This document shows positions 52,514-64,000 of a DNA stretch of 64,000 bases, one piece after another; the first letter of the stretch is position 1, and the number at the start of each line of letters is the position of its first letter. The notes beneath the pieces are model-generated. The model did no database searches. It had not been told where the DNA came from and worked only from the letters and a program-made list of their open reading frames with translations. Location: assembly GCA_016800925.1 (NCBI GenBank), contig JABCPU010000156.1, positions 84,885-148,884 of the forward strand, read 5' to 3'. A program made the position numbers and the translations under genes. This DNA comes from Suillus spraguei. Lineage: Eukaryota; Basidiomycota; Agaricomycetes; Boletales; Suillaceae.

Positions 52514-53474
52514 CGCAACAACTCAAGGCGCACCATCATCATCACAGCTACTACATCCAATTGTTACTGTTTCGACACTCGCTGTTACCACTGGGGTAAC
52601 GGGAATAGTTTCATGTCCTCATGTCACTGGTCTCAATGGCGTGCTCGTTTCATGGGCGGCTTTGTTGCATGTACATCGACAACGAACTTCTGAGGGGGAA
52701 GATCTTCCCGGTTTTTATCTTTCATTGACATTTTTTGTCCTCTGCTAGTTATTCAAGGCCATCATTGTACTGTATTTTCCGCTTCTTAGAAATTGGTTGA
52801 ATATTCCTTGGAAATGTTATACCCTAGATTAAACGGTTCGAAGGGGATTGCAGTCTTGTCATTACCTTGTAAAACACAAACAGAACGAGAGGCGAATACC
52901 CTAAGTGCGGCAGCAAGCCACCGATGAACAGAAAATAATATGCCGTCCTGATATTGCGATAGTTGATGCTCACCCCATGCTGCGAAGTATATATAAGACG
53001 ACCAACAACACATCACCTTGCATTCGTAGATTTGAGGCCAAATTTTCAGATGAAAAAAAATGATATAATAAAGATGTTAGACTTCGTGGTGAGGATTCGC
53101 CGATAGCATGCATGACGGATGAGAAGCTTTGGCATTATGAACTGCAGGTGGAGGGCAGGAAGGTGTGCCCAGGATAGCATAGAAGAACTCGTGTAGGACG
53201 TTGAGCACAAGGGTCGGGGAGAAATGTGTCAGCTCAGCTTGGTGAGTGAGCGAGGGTTAAAGACGACATCGCTGGATAACGCCTTCCTCCTGACTTGGAT
53301 CTCTATCGAACGAAACATCTCCTCAGTCACGACTTTTGTTCCGCATTCATCTTTCTGTGTAAGAGTTGAGTGCATCTGGAATCTGTGTAAGTAATTATTA
53401 GATTCGTACAGCAATCGATGGTAAGAGCTGAAATTATAGCGCACCCATAATAAGTGAATCCCGAAAATAAAATC
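52514..53474. other. Intergenic between the two WD40 genes
   Basis: Starts with the frameshifted remains of the gene 1 tail (to about 52750, including a text corresponding to the VTGVGWRARFVGW end). The last 200 bp are the upstream region of gene 2. Nothing else is recognised. Confidence 0.5.
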
Positions 53475-55198
53475 ATGGCACATCCAGCCCTTGCGAAACA
53501 CGAGAATTTAGCGAAAACGCCTTGCAGAAAGTTCAAACTAAAGAACATCATAAAACACATCTTACACCTGCCCGGTGGACAGTGGTGTATCATCTATTCA
53601 CGGCGCGATGGGTCATTTCGAGTCTGGGACTTGGAGAAGGGCACGCAGGTTGGGGAGGAATGGGAGGTCAAAGATAATGAAGTGGAGGCCATGGCATTAT
53701 CGCCGGACAGCAAGACCGTGGCAACCGGGGGTTGGGATGGCGCAGTGAAATTGTGGGACACCAACAAGGGCAGGGTGATCAAAACATTGACGGGGCATAC
53801 AAGGGAAGCGAAGTCTGTGTGCTGGAGTTCAAATGGAAGACGAGTGGTGAGCGGATCTTGGGATGGAACATTCAGAGTATGGGATATTGAGAGCGGAGAA
53901 ACTATCCTTGGACCAATCGAGGGAGGAGGATACATATGGGCAGTTTGTTACTCACCCGATGGCAAGACGATTGCCACAGCGGGGGATTGGCTGAAAATCT
54001 GGGACGCTAACTCAGGCAAACTGCTCGAAATAATCCGAGTTGGAGGTGTTTGGGACCTGGCATGGACCTCGGATGGAAAAACACTTTTAGCCGAGGGATG
54101 GGAGACCAGGAAATTCGACACAGCCACCTGGACTGTCCTTGACCTCTCAGCAATAGTATATGAAAGGAGGATCCCCATTCATGATACCATTTCACTATCT
54201 CCTAATGAACACATCATCGCAACCACATCGTTCTTCAACAGGACACTGCAACTATGGAACCTCCAAACCAATCAACCTATTGGAACACCACTTCTCCATG
54301 AAGGCAGGGTGAACTATGTGACCTTTTCTGCAGATGGAAAGTTCCTCATCGCTGGCTGTTCCGATGCCTACTTATACACATGGGATGTTTCCGCCATCGT
54401 TAAAGAAGCTGGCTTTCCGTCAGATATCGTAAGCTTCGATACATTTCATCCTTAATTACACTGACAGCAGATCTGTTCCCCAGGCTGATGTCACACTACG
54501 ACCAGCCCCACAGATGAAAGATGCTCGTCGAATACCCCGAGGGTTTTTGATGATGCACTGCGAGAAGCTAATGTATGTGATCTCCGTCGAATGCTTTGAC
54601 AATCAAAATATATTGTCAGTTGCGCATTCGTCTATCCCAGTCCCATGGACCACACAACCGCTCCACTCCATCACCACCTCAACGCATCCTTGGTAGCTTT
54701 CCCTCCTTCTGGCATCATCCCAAACCACATAGCACAGCTAAGCGCGACACCCAACCCCGATCTCACCCCCTCAGTTGGACTCGAAACCTAGTCTCTGGCA
54801 TAGTACGTAGGCAAGATACATCAAAGCAAGAGCCACCTGTTGTCGAAGTCCCATACACAGCAGGAAAGCCTGTTCGTTTCTTTCTTTATCAGTTCTCCTT
54901 TATCACTAAGTTGTTTTCACAGAGAAACTATCACGCCAGAAAGAAGCTAGCTAGCAGTTTGTCTCGACCTCCAAAGATCTATACCACACAAAAACCTAGC
55001 GCAGAAATCAAAGGCGCACGATCATCATCACAGCTACCACCTCCAACTTCCACTGCCTCGACACTTGCTGCTGTCACTAGTACCGCTGGGGTAATGGGAA
55101 CACCCTCACACCCTTATATCACCGGTGTTGGATGGCGGGCTCGTTTCGTGGGCTGGATTTGCTGCATGCCTATTCAGAACACAGACAGTCACCATTAG
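53475..55198 (+). pseudogene. WD40-repeat protein (gene 2), one frame break
   Basis: Exons 53475-54428, 54484-54572, 54620-54871, 54923-55198; about 523 aa if the single break is ignored. WD40 repeats: DGSFRVWDLEKGTQV, SKTVATGGWDGAVKLWDTN, GHTREAKSVCWSSNGRRVVS, GTFRVWDIESGETI, YSPDGKTIATAGDWLKIWD, NRTLQLWNLQTNQPIG, ADGKFLIAGCSDAYLYTWDV. The tail has LRIRLSQSHGPHNRSTPSPP, VEVPYTAGKP, and ends TGVGWRARFVGWICCMPIQN. Exon 2 is 89 nt where gene 1 has 90: a T is missing from the run at 54544-54548, which turns the GFFDDALREAN motif out of frame. Everything else is conserved, so it may be an intact gene with a sequence error. Confidence 0.8.
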
Positions 55199-57171
55199 CA
55201 AAGCGACATTCTAGTTTCCCGTGTTTCATTCATATTTTGCTGCACATATAGCCGATCTATCATGACCATTGACTCTTCTGCCGTCATCGTATAGTATGTG
55301 CAGAGACTAGGTGGGTGTTACCAGGATAGCAGACAATGTTACGATCTGACTATGGAGCAACGAAGGGCTCGCACAGGATGTTAAGGTCAGAAAGAAAATG
55401 AAGTATTTCTCAATAGCAATATATCTACAGTTGAAGCTTGGACCAGTTAGAGGTGGTCGTCTGAAAAACAAGGACTTGAAGCTTGAAGTTGCTGGCAGAC
55501 GATCAATTGCTTTCGATGAGTAGCTGTCTGGCTTTGGTCTACTGTGAAGGTTGCTTACTACCCGTACTCCCTTGAATACCGTATGCCGTTGGAACATCGC
55601 ATCGCCCATACTCGGCAGACCTCTGTTTTCTTGTTATACTTATATCGCCCTTGACCCACTTTCTCCTTCGATGATGCGGCTACCAAGTTTGAAGTTTTGA
55701 TGACAATAGGTCAGTTACTATTTTACCCCCTTTCCCATACGAAAGTATTTCTATGTTTGTATCAGCAGCAGACTTCATCCAATGCACTGGCTGATCATCA
55801 ATCATACGAAACAAGGAAAAACTGACAAGTGTTATATCTCGCATCTGTACTATTGTTTCCGCTCCTGATTTTACCTCGTCCTTTATCGTCCCAACTGTTA
55901 ATGCATGTGCTGCTGCCATCTCACCAGCAGAATTCTCCAAACTCCTGCAAAACCCATAATGTCACATAGCGATGTATTGGGCAATCGTGAGTCACCGGTG
56001 AGAACCTTTTAGCATTCACTGCATTCACATCGGAAAATTCTCGTTTGCCTTGTTCTTCTTTTGACCTGTGCTTCTCCTTGACGGTGCGTTGTTTGTGTGA
56101 TGGAAAATTAAGACATGATATCGTTATCATTCATAAATGCGTAGCATTGACTAAGTAATTTATTTTGCATTAAATCAACCAAGGACGAGTCCTTGAGAAA
56201 CTTTATGAGTTGTCCACTAGATGAGTATCAGGCCCATGACACAGGAGGTTGAATGCACAAGATCAAACTTAATGTCTATTTCCGTATCTGAATGTTCCAT
56301 TGGGAGGGACGCCTGCTCATGAGAGAAAAAATGGACACATAAATTATTGCGGGGGGTACTAGTTCCTCACGCTAATATCTCAATCCTCGTCATGGTAGAG
56401 CGTAGTTTTTTATATCCACAATGACGCCGGACGGGTTGTGGCGTGTCTTTCTAAGAAAAGCTCGCCGGCGCGTCCAGAAGTTGTCCTGGTCATCGAAGTT
56501 CACTCAGGGAAACTTGACTATGGGACCCCACCTTGAGGATGAATCTTAATCCCAAAGCACTTTTATCGTCTCTGTTTGCGTGTGGCGTCGCGTCTCACAG
56601 GGGTTTTAAATTAACATTCGAGCACAAGATTTCTAAAGAGTAACACGCGCTAAGATCTATACGAAAAATACGAAGACAACATAAATGCCAAACACTGTAT
56701 TAATATCATCTCCAGCTTTGCATGCAGGGTGCCATCACAGTCTGCATACATAGTATTCCTACAGCAAACACAAGAAGAAGTGATCAGCCCACTGTCCAAT
56801 TGATTTGATTGAAGGAGAACAGCCACAAAGTATGTCCCCACTCTGCATTCACGAAACATGAGGGAGACAACTTACTCGTCCATCAGCAATCCTTTGATCT
56901 CCATGGGAAGAAGATGGTATCCGATAGAATGGCCTACTTGTGTATATAGCTGACGACGGATAGAGGAACCGTAGAGCTGTCAGGTTGTTCAAAATTGAGG
57001 TGCAAGGACCACACAGGTCAATGAGTCAGCGATGATATTCGCACGGCTTTGAAGATAAGGGCTAGATGGCCTAGATTTTCCCCGTTCCTCACCCCTGCAA
57101 AGCAAAGAAGCATCAGCAAGAGTACCTCGCCAAAAGATAGAAGCACATACCGATTTGGTCTGTGGTGTTTT
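55199..57171. other. No convincing gene
   Basis: Short frames occur on the minus strand at 55680-55940 (MENSAGEMAAAHALTVGTIK) and 55921-56130 (basic). They could be exons of a small gene but match nothing I recognise. The rest is AT-rich and empty. Confidence 0.35.
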
Positions 57172-57500
57172 ACGCCAGCCCGGTGGACACCTGATTATTA
57201 CTTGATGGGATAGTTCATTCGAATTTTGAGCTTGGAAAATAGAACGCAGGTCGGAGAAACCAGGAACGACAAAAGAAGTGGCCAACATGGAACTGTCGGG
57301 TAAGACCGTAGACCGTCACTAGTAAGCGGGAATTTGGACGGCGCAGTAAGATTGTGGCACCAACACGGGAAAGTCATTATAGTAATGATGAAACGCACAA
57401 AGTCTGTTGTCTGTCTACTGGATGGTCCGGATGGTACTCGAGTGGCCGGGTGAGTAGATCCTGGGATGTGATGGTAATAGAATGGGAAGTCAAACTTCAA
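57172..57500 (+). pseudogene. WD40-repeat gene relic
   Basis: Reads, with several breaks, as PGGHLIIT..WDS, then LSGKTV, then NLDGAVRLW(H)TNTGKVI, in the order of the first three repeats of the WD40 genes at 51038 and 53475. It is much more diverged than the fragment at 35426-37945. It is the fourth trace of this family in the window. Confidence 0.6.
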
Positions 57501-58050
57501 GAACGACGGTTGGCACAGGATCATCATCAAGTTCGATGTGGCCGAGCCTCGAGGCCTCAATGTCGCAACTATCATGATGACCGGTTATAGGGCGTGTAGA
57601 CAGTTGCAAGACTACTGCAGCAGTGGCGATCAGTGAATTCACCGCTGCTAATATCCCCGTGAATTGGCATGTGAGTTTGGGGCCGTAGGATACCGGTATC
57701 ACTGTAATTGTACTCACCTAGTGACAGCAGGAAGCCTGGAACATGAGCTGTTCAAAAGGTCATACGGCAAAATTCAGGACCGCCGCCTGCCACAGAACGT
57801 GGCTTTCTTACGTCGTTTTGAACAACGTGGCCCGCACTCGATGTGAAAATGTTTTCGGTTTGTTTATCTCTGAACCTAGACCAGCCAGGTTGATCCAGAT
57901 CTATCCAGATTAGTAGAGGATGCCCCTTTCCGCAAAAACAATATTACTCGACTTGCTATAATATGACGTCCTTCTATTCCCTCCATACTCCACTCAAAGC
58001 GCTTGTCTCTTCCTGATCCACTACGATCGCCATTATCGTTGGGAGTAGAC
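57501..58050. other. Intergenic upstream of glycogen phosphorylase
   Basis: No gene seen. It should contain the promoter of the glycogen phosphorylase locus; no clear TATA box is visible. Confidence 0.4.
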
Positions 58051-61000
58051 ATGACATCCGTGGTCGATACCACTGCTATCGGAAAAGTTCAACGACCCCG
58101 CAGACATGTCAGGACACTCACCGGTATGTCCAATTCGTCAGGTGCTTCGCAATGTGAAATAGATGACATATTTCAAACAGGATACCTGCCAGAGAAGGAC
58201 TCTGAAGGCAAGGAAAAGTGGCCTAGAGGCGACGAGAAAGTCTGGAAGAATGGATTGAGAGGTCTTGATGCAGGTAACTAATCAGAACAACACTCAGTTC
58301 GGGTGTCGCTCAACTACCTCCAACAGGCGTACCATCCATTACCAAGTCGATCGTCAACCATGTCCAAACGTCTCTGGCTCGCCAGCCACACGAGATCGAC
58401 AATTTTGGAGCTTATCAGGCTGCAGCTCTCTCCGTCCGTGATAATCTGATCGTATGTCCCTTATCTCATATCGCTTCATTCACTTAACTCATAGCCGATG
58501 CACAGATCAACTGGAACGACACACAACTTCACTACTCTCGTACTGCAGGAAAGCGGGCGTACTACTTATCTCTCGAATTTCTCATGGGCCGTGCGCTCGA
58601 CAATGCCCTCCTCAATCTGGGGCTCAAGCAGCAATACACGGAGGGGGTTGACAAGCTTGGCTTCAACATGGAAGATCTCCTAGCACAGGAGCGTGACGCC
58701 GGGCTCGGAAATGGTGGCCTCGGGCGTCTTGCCGCATGTTACCTTGACTCTTCCGCATCCCAGGAACTTCCTGTGTGGGGTTACGGCCTGCGCTATAGGT
58801 ACGGCATCTTCCAGCAGCTCATCTCTCCCGATGGACAGCAGTTGGAAGCACCAGATCCCTGGCTGGATAATTCTAACCCATGGGAGCTCCCTCGTATTGA
58901 TGTTAGCTATGAGGTGCGGGTTTTACGGCTCTGCAAAACGTTTGAACGATGGAAGCGGCCGCGCCATCTGGGAGGGCGGCCAAGAGGTTCTTGCGGTCGC
59001 TTATGATGTACCCATCCGGGCTGCGACACGCGCAACACGAATAATCTCCGTCTGTGGGAGAGTAAGCCGAAGAGGGGCTTTGATCTAAACAGTTTCAATG
59101 GTGTGTAGCGATATTGTTGCGTCTTCTACTTGACTAATGAATTCTGGTTGTAGCGGGGGATTACGAACGTGCCGTCGAGTCTTCGAATAGTGCAGCAGCG
59201 ATTACATCCGTCTTGTACCCCAACGATCACACTACTTGTGAGTATCTCCAACTATATGAGAAGGAGGTTGTATTCAAGAGGCCCGTTTCAAGTTGGAAAG
59301 GAACTTCGCTTGAAACAGCAGTACTTCTGGACTGCAGCCAGCCTCGCGGACATCATGCGCCGGTTCAAGAATATGGGAAGGCCCATCACGGAGTTCCCTC
59401 AATGTACGTGAACCTATTTGGATTCTCGATTACCAAAGCTCATTTCTTCTAGATGTATCGATTCAGTTGAACGACGTAAGCCTAATATATGCGTGTGCAC
59501 GTAACTAAGGGCTAACTTTACTGAAGACGCACCCAACACTCGCCGTTCCGGAGCTCATGCGACTTCTCGTTGATGATGAAGATGTTCCATGGGATGCTGC
59601 TTGGAACATCGTCACAGAGACTTTCTTCTTCACCAATCATACTGTGCTCCCGGTACGTCGGATGATACTAGTTCTCATGGTATGGATGTTAACGCAAGGC
59701 ATTGATGATAGGAAGCGCTTGAGAGATGGCCTGTACCCCTTTTGCAAAACCTTTTGCCGAGGTGAGTTTCATGCACTGCAAGAATATAGTGGCATTAAAG
59801 CTGTCATCTGTAGGCACATGCAGATCATCTTTGACATCGTGAGTCTTGTGTTATACTACTGAACCTCTTTACTGAACCACATTGAAATTTAGAACTTGTA
59901 AGCAGCAGAAAATGTTGTCGTGTACGCTGACCCAAATATCGAACCGTAGGTTGTTCTTGCAGTGTAAGATGAGGCCAATTCTATTCGAGCGTCCGACTGA
60001 TTTTTCCAACAGCTGTTGAACGGAAGTTCCCTGGAGATAGGGAGCGACTTGCCCGAATGTCATTAATCGAAGGTATTATCATGTTACAACCAATGAATCA
60101 CGACCTAAAGATCTCCTCAGAAAGCGTTCCCCAAAACGTTCGCATGGCTCACCTGGCATGCATTGGCGAGTTTTGCAAGACTCACTTCATATTCCTACTA
60201 ATGTGTGTATGCAGGTAGTCGCAAAGTCAACGGTGTGGCTGAGGTAAGTTTTCATTGAGTATCCACCATTCGTCTAAATATGTAGCATCATCGCTCCTCC
60301 AGCTGCACAGCGAACTAGTCCGGACGACTATTTTGAAGGATTTCGTAGAATTCTATGGAATCAGCAAGTATGTTCATTCAGCAACTAAATACTCACATGC
60401 TGACTGGTTTGCGTGCAAGGTTCGGAAACGTGACCAACGGCAGTGAGTATCATACCTTCGACGCATTGCTGTGTCTCATCATCTTCCCAACCAAGTTACT
60501 CCTCGTCGGTGGCTGGACCAGGTGTGTAGCTATCTTGAAATACGTGACATCGATGCTCAATCACACATACCAGTGCAATCCCGGACTCAGCGAGCTCATC
60601 ACCAAGACCCTAGATATAGAGAAGGGTGTGTGGCTCAAGGACCTCACCAAGCTCGAGGGTCTTCTCGATTATGTCGAAGACGAGGACTTTAGGGAAGACT
60701 GGGCAGTTGTAAAACAAGCCAACAAAGAGAGGCTTGCTCATTACATACAGGTTACTTTGGGTCTCAGCGTCAATACTAAGGCCATGTTTGATATTCAGAT
60801 CAAGGTCAGTCGGATATTATCATATTGCAGAACTTGAGGGCTTATCAGTATTTCAGCGGTTACACGAGTATAAGGTACGTAGACCTCAATGCATGTCCTC
60901 TTGAAGTCCGATCTATCAGTCTTCTTAGCGCCAAACTCTCAATATTCTTGGTGTCATTCATGTGAGCATTATCGACAGCATTATAGTCGAATTTTGCGCT

Positions 61001-62132
61001 CAATTTTTTCTAGCGCTACCTTAAGTTGAAATCTATGACTCCTAAGGAGAGGAAGACAGTGACTCCGCGGAATGTCTTCTTTGCAGGCAAAGCCGCCCAG
61101 GGTGTAAGTGGTTGCGTGCACAGTGATCACAGAATCGAGCTCATCGCCGTTTAGATTATATCGCCAAGCTGGTTCGTTCGACGAGCGAGACGCATAATCC
61201 TGTGATGCTGACAAGCTTTTAGACCATCCGCTTGATCGTCAATGTCGCTCGTGTCGTCAATTCTGATCCTGACACAAAGGACTACTTGAACGTCTTCTTC
61301 TTACCAGATTACTCAGTCACCTTAGCAAGAGGTCCTTATTCCAGCTTCGGACATCAGTCAGCACATCTCCACTGCTGGTACAGAGGCTTCTGGCACGTCT
61401 AATATGAAGTTCTGCTTGAACGGTGGGCTTTTGCTGGGCACTGTTGGTGTGTAGTGTGATGTTATTCAGTGCATAAAGATCTGACTGTTTGGATAGATGG
61501 TGCGAACATCGAGATCGCGGAGGAAGTTGGCCCTAGCAATGTTTGTGAGTAGTTTCACATTTTTTGCCTGCGTTACAAACTTACTGGTCTATCCTTGTAG
61601 TCTTCTTCGGTCATCTGACACCTGCAGTGGAAGACCTTCGTTATCAACACACATACCACCCTGTTCCTGTCGAGCAGAAGTCACCTGCCCTTGCACAAGT
61701 TCTTAACGAGATCTCCTCTGGTTGTTTGGCGACGGGGGCGTGTATGAGCCGTAAGTAATGCTCCAGCAAACGTATCATGAGTCAACTTATTTATTTGAAA
61801 CAGTCTGCTCAACACGATTCGCCAGGGAGACTATTATCTTATTACTGAAGATTTTGACTCCTGTAAGCAACTTGCTGAGCGGGCAATAGCATCCCTGATG
61901 AACCCTTTTCAGACATCGAGGCTCTTCGTATGGTAGACGAAGCCTATAATGACCGAAAGAGTGGATTAAGAAGAGCATCAGGACCACCGCAAAGGTATGG
62001 ATTATCATTTTTTCAATAAGTAACATCCAAATGATCAACAATTTGGAACAGATGGGCAAATTCAGCTCTGATCGTGCAATTCAAGATTACGCGCAGGAGT
62101 ATTGGAACATCGAAAGCACCAAGGTCGAGTAG
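58051..62132 (+). pseudogene. GPH1: Glycogen phosphorylase, several frame breaks
   Basis: Starts at ATG 58051 (MTSVVDTTAIGKVQRPRRHV) and ends ...QDYAQEYWNIESTKVE, TAG 62130-62132, with more than fifteen short exons. The family text is clear: [146 protein letters not shown], and the pyridoxal-phosphate lysine site [15 protein letters not shown] (61383-61427). The enzyme releases glucose-1-phosphate from glycogen (GT35). One-base breaks lie near 58917 (before the FYGSAKRLNDGSG segment), 59012, 61329 and 61970. It is a decaying copy, or the normal gene with sequence errors; fungi usually have a single copy, which favours checking. Confidence 0.85.
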
Positions 62133-62481
62133 GTATCTGAGAAAGGCATATGGGATATAAAGGAAAAATGGTGGGGCCATGTGCGGGCGAGTGACTATCC
62201 AAACGATAGTTGTATGAATAAAGTGGGATAATGTGATATCTTGAATTCCTGGATATAACAGTAAACGTGGATTAGTTGAGGCTAGCGAAGGAGGTGCGGG
62301 TGCAGATAGGTGCCGGTAAATAACAAAGGACAGTGGGAGGTTTCGCAACCAATGATCAAACATGAAATGATAAAAAAAAATAACCAAGAATCAAAAAGGT
62401 AATCGCGTTGGATCTTCAACAATGTCCTCAATATGATGGATGCTCCTCCGGGACGTTCACATCGTTCTGCACATCGGCAGA
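62133..62481. other. Convergent intergenic region
   Basis: 3' ends of the glycogen phosphorylase locus (plus) and the Ser/Pro/Glu-rich protein gene (minus). No gene or repeat is seen. Confidence 0.45.
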
Positions 62482-63952
62482 TCATAACAATTCGACAGAT
62501 GCTGCGCTATTGGTATATTCAATGGGTTTCGACTCAGTAGCGGGTAATGCGGGTTCAACTGCCTGAGTGGGCTGAACGGGGGGTTCTTCTGAAGTGACCT
62601 GAGCAGCTCCAGCAACCGAAGCGTCTTCGGGAGTAGCTTCGATGCCTTCATTAGCGGGTACCTCGGGGGGTGTTTCCTCAACAATAGAGACCTGCTCTTC
62701 CAGCCCGATGGGTGGCTCAGGTAAAGCGTCTACAAAGGGGACCGGATGGAGAGTATCATCCGATGCCAGCGTTTCTGGAGTTCCAACACCGGACGCCTCG
62801 ATATCATGTGTAGGCTCGGGCACTGTGGACACGACCTCTGGTTCTTCAACAGACACTGGCTCAAGTTGCGAAACAGATTCCTCGACAAGCGTAGCCTCAG
62901 ACTCTGGAACAGATTCATCGGCAATGGCTGCAAACGCGACGGACTCGCCGGACTCAGGAGTCTCCTTGTCGAGAACGCCGTTGGCTTCTTCATGCAGCCC
63001 TGCTACAGCATTGTCCTGCCGAAGTTGCAGGACAAATGATGCAGGTGCGACTACGGCAGGTGACTGAACGATTTCCTCGGAGACAGGTGCCTGTGAATGT
63101 GCAAGCGGTTGAACAACCTCTGTGGCGACTGCACCGACTGTGGCAGTAGTAGCGATGCCCAATCCTCCATTACTTATACTCGTTATAGCCGTCGGCGTCT
63201 CAGATCTATCCTCCTCAGGCAAGATCCCACCAAGTTCGTCGACCTTGGGTGACTTTCGCATTATACCCTTCTTGCCCATCTTACTAGCCCCACTAAAAAA
63301 GCTGAATCGCTTCCTTGTAGCAGCAAACGTGCTAGAAATATCTGAGCGGAATGAAGGGCGGGGGACGTGCGACCACGTCGCTCGGGAGACGTCGTGCGGG
63401 GCTGTGGAGGCTGCTGGCGTACGTAAGTCTGCTCGACGATGAGCCAACTGATAGTTTCATTCGCAGGCAGCGGCTTCAGCCCACAGATGACAAACGAAGG
63501 CCAGTCCTCTGTGATGGGGTCTGCGATGGCGTCGGACCAGAAATCAATGAAGGCCTCATCAACCTGTGTCATGTGGACACTTGCGAGCTTGGTGCTGAGG
63601 ACTGTCGGCTCTTTGGTGCTCGTCTCGGATGATGATCCAGCAGAGCGCTGTCCGGAGCGTGACCTTCCCCATCTTTTATTCGACTTAGGGGTTACAAGAG
63701 GCTCTGTAATTTCAACATCCTTGTCTGTATCGAGGAGCGTTGCAGCGAGGGGTGTGATTACACTTGTTTCACCGAAGCCGCTAGTGGAGAACTGTGCCCA
63801 GTCACTGATGATTGGCGATGAAACAGGGGAGACGGAGGACGTTGCGCTGTTACCGTTTTTGTGGGGGCCTTGTCCTTACTACGATCGAGAATCTTGCTGA
63901 AGGGCGAAGAGCGTCTAGGCACGGGCGATGCAACCTCAATTGTCGGAGACAT
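62482..63952 (-). CDS. Ser/Pro/Glu-rich hypothetical protein, two frame breaks, 5' end open
   Basis: About 490 aa if two single-base breaks are ignored. Segment 1 (63952 to about 63830) begins MSPTIEVASPVPRRSSPFSK. Segment 2 (to about 63365) contains SPIISDWAQFSTSGFGETSV, then MTQVDEAFIDFWSDAIADPI and TEDWPSFVICGLKPLPANET with SWLIVEQTYV. Segment 3 (to TAA-type stop at 62482) contains RPSFRSDISSTFAATRKRFS with FFSGASKMGKKGIMRKSPK and a long acidic tail rich in Glu, Pro, Val and Ser. The breaks fall in G4 (63826-63829) and G5 (63360-63364) runs. The conserved core FIDFWSDAIADP..EDWPSFVICGLK recurs, from memory, in Agaricomycete proteins of unknown function. The frame is open upstream of the first Met (RNASSPI), so the true start may lie beyond the window. 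Confidence 0.65.
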
Positions 63953-64000
63953 GATTGGAGAAGAGGCGTTACGAGATGTGGACGCGAGGAGATGGATTGT

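Noticed and set aside
57198..57575. Minus-strand 125-codon frame
   Set aside because: Antisense to a degraded WD40 relic readable on the plus strand.
62642..63067. Plus-strand Ser/Thr-rich frame of 141 codons
   Set aside because: Antisense to the Glu/Pro-rich tail of the minus-strand gene; the composition is explained by that.

Overview
The window looks like the nuclear genome of a basidiomycete, most likely an Agaricomycete. Genes carry many 45-65 bp GT-AG introns. Host genes (prefoldin subunit 3, MRD1, a BTB protein, a WW-like membrane protein, WD40 proteins, glycogen phosphorylase) match families I know from mushroom-forming fungi. The window is also packed with Plavaka transposon remnants and chromovirus-type Ty3/Gypsy elements. 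All family assignments come from reading translations and motifs; no database was searched.

Layout. 1-7.7 kb: two Ty3/Gypsy chromoviruses in head-to-head orientation, separated by 118 bp. The right-hand one has LTR, gag, protease-RT-RNaseH-integrase-chromodomain and an extra 3' ORF, and it shows an 11-nt self-priming site of the Tf1 type. It has lost its 3' LTR. 7.7-14.1 kb: decayed transposon genes, a TA-flanked pogo/mariner-like element and a TTA-flanked Harbinger-like MITE. 14.1-21.9 kb: the main host gene island (PFD3 and MRD1 divergent, BTB protein, membrane protein). 21.2-35.3 kb: a tandem segmental duplication. Each unit holds the membrane-gene 5' end, an aldo/keto reductase and a WD40-gene upstream block. 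The second unit is interrupted by a 423-bp MITE and by a 6.0-kb Plavaka element, which itself carries a 273-bp MITE.

35-50 kb: a WD40 pseudogene split by a 2-kb insertion containing a tandem array of tRNA-Ser-like sequences. Then come a Helitron helicase remnant with perfect hairpins, an LTR remnant, relics of transposon-associated genes, two MITEs, a hAT-like element with 8-bp target duplication, and a broken OTT_1508-like deaminase gene. 51-57.5 kb: two WD40-repeat genes and a WD40 relic. 58-64 kb: a glycogen phosphorylase locus with several frame breaks, and a Ser/Pro/Glu-rich protein gene with two homopolymer frame breaks that runs to the right edge.

The most interesting signal is a set of elements sharing the terminus CATCAGGAAA and 2-bp target duplications: one 6-kb Plavaka element and two unrelated-bodied MITE families. 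This suggests one transposase mobilising several non-autonomous families. Several otherwise good genes are broken by single-base indels, a good part of them in C, G, T or A runs. Decay and sequence error should be separated before any gene here is called dead.
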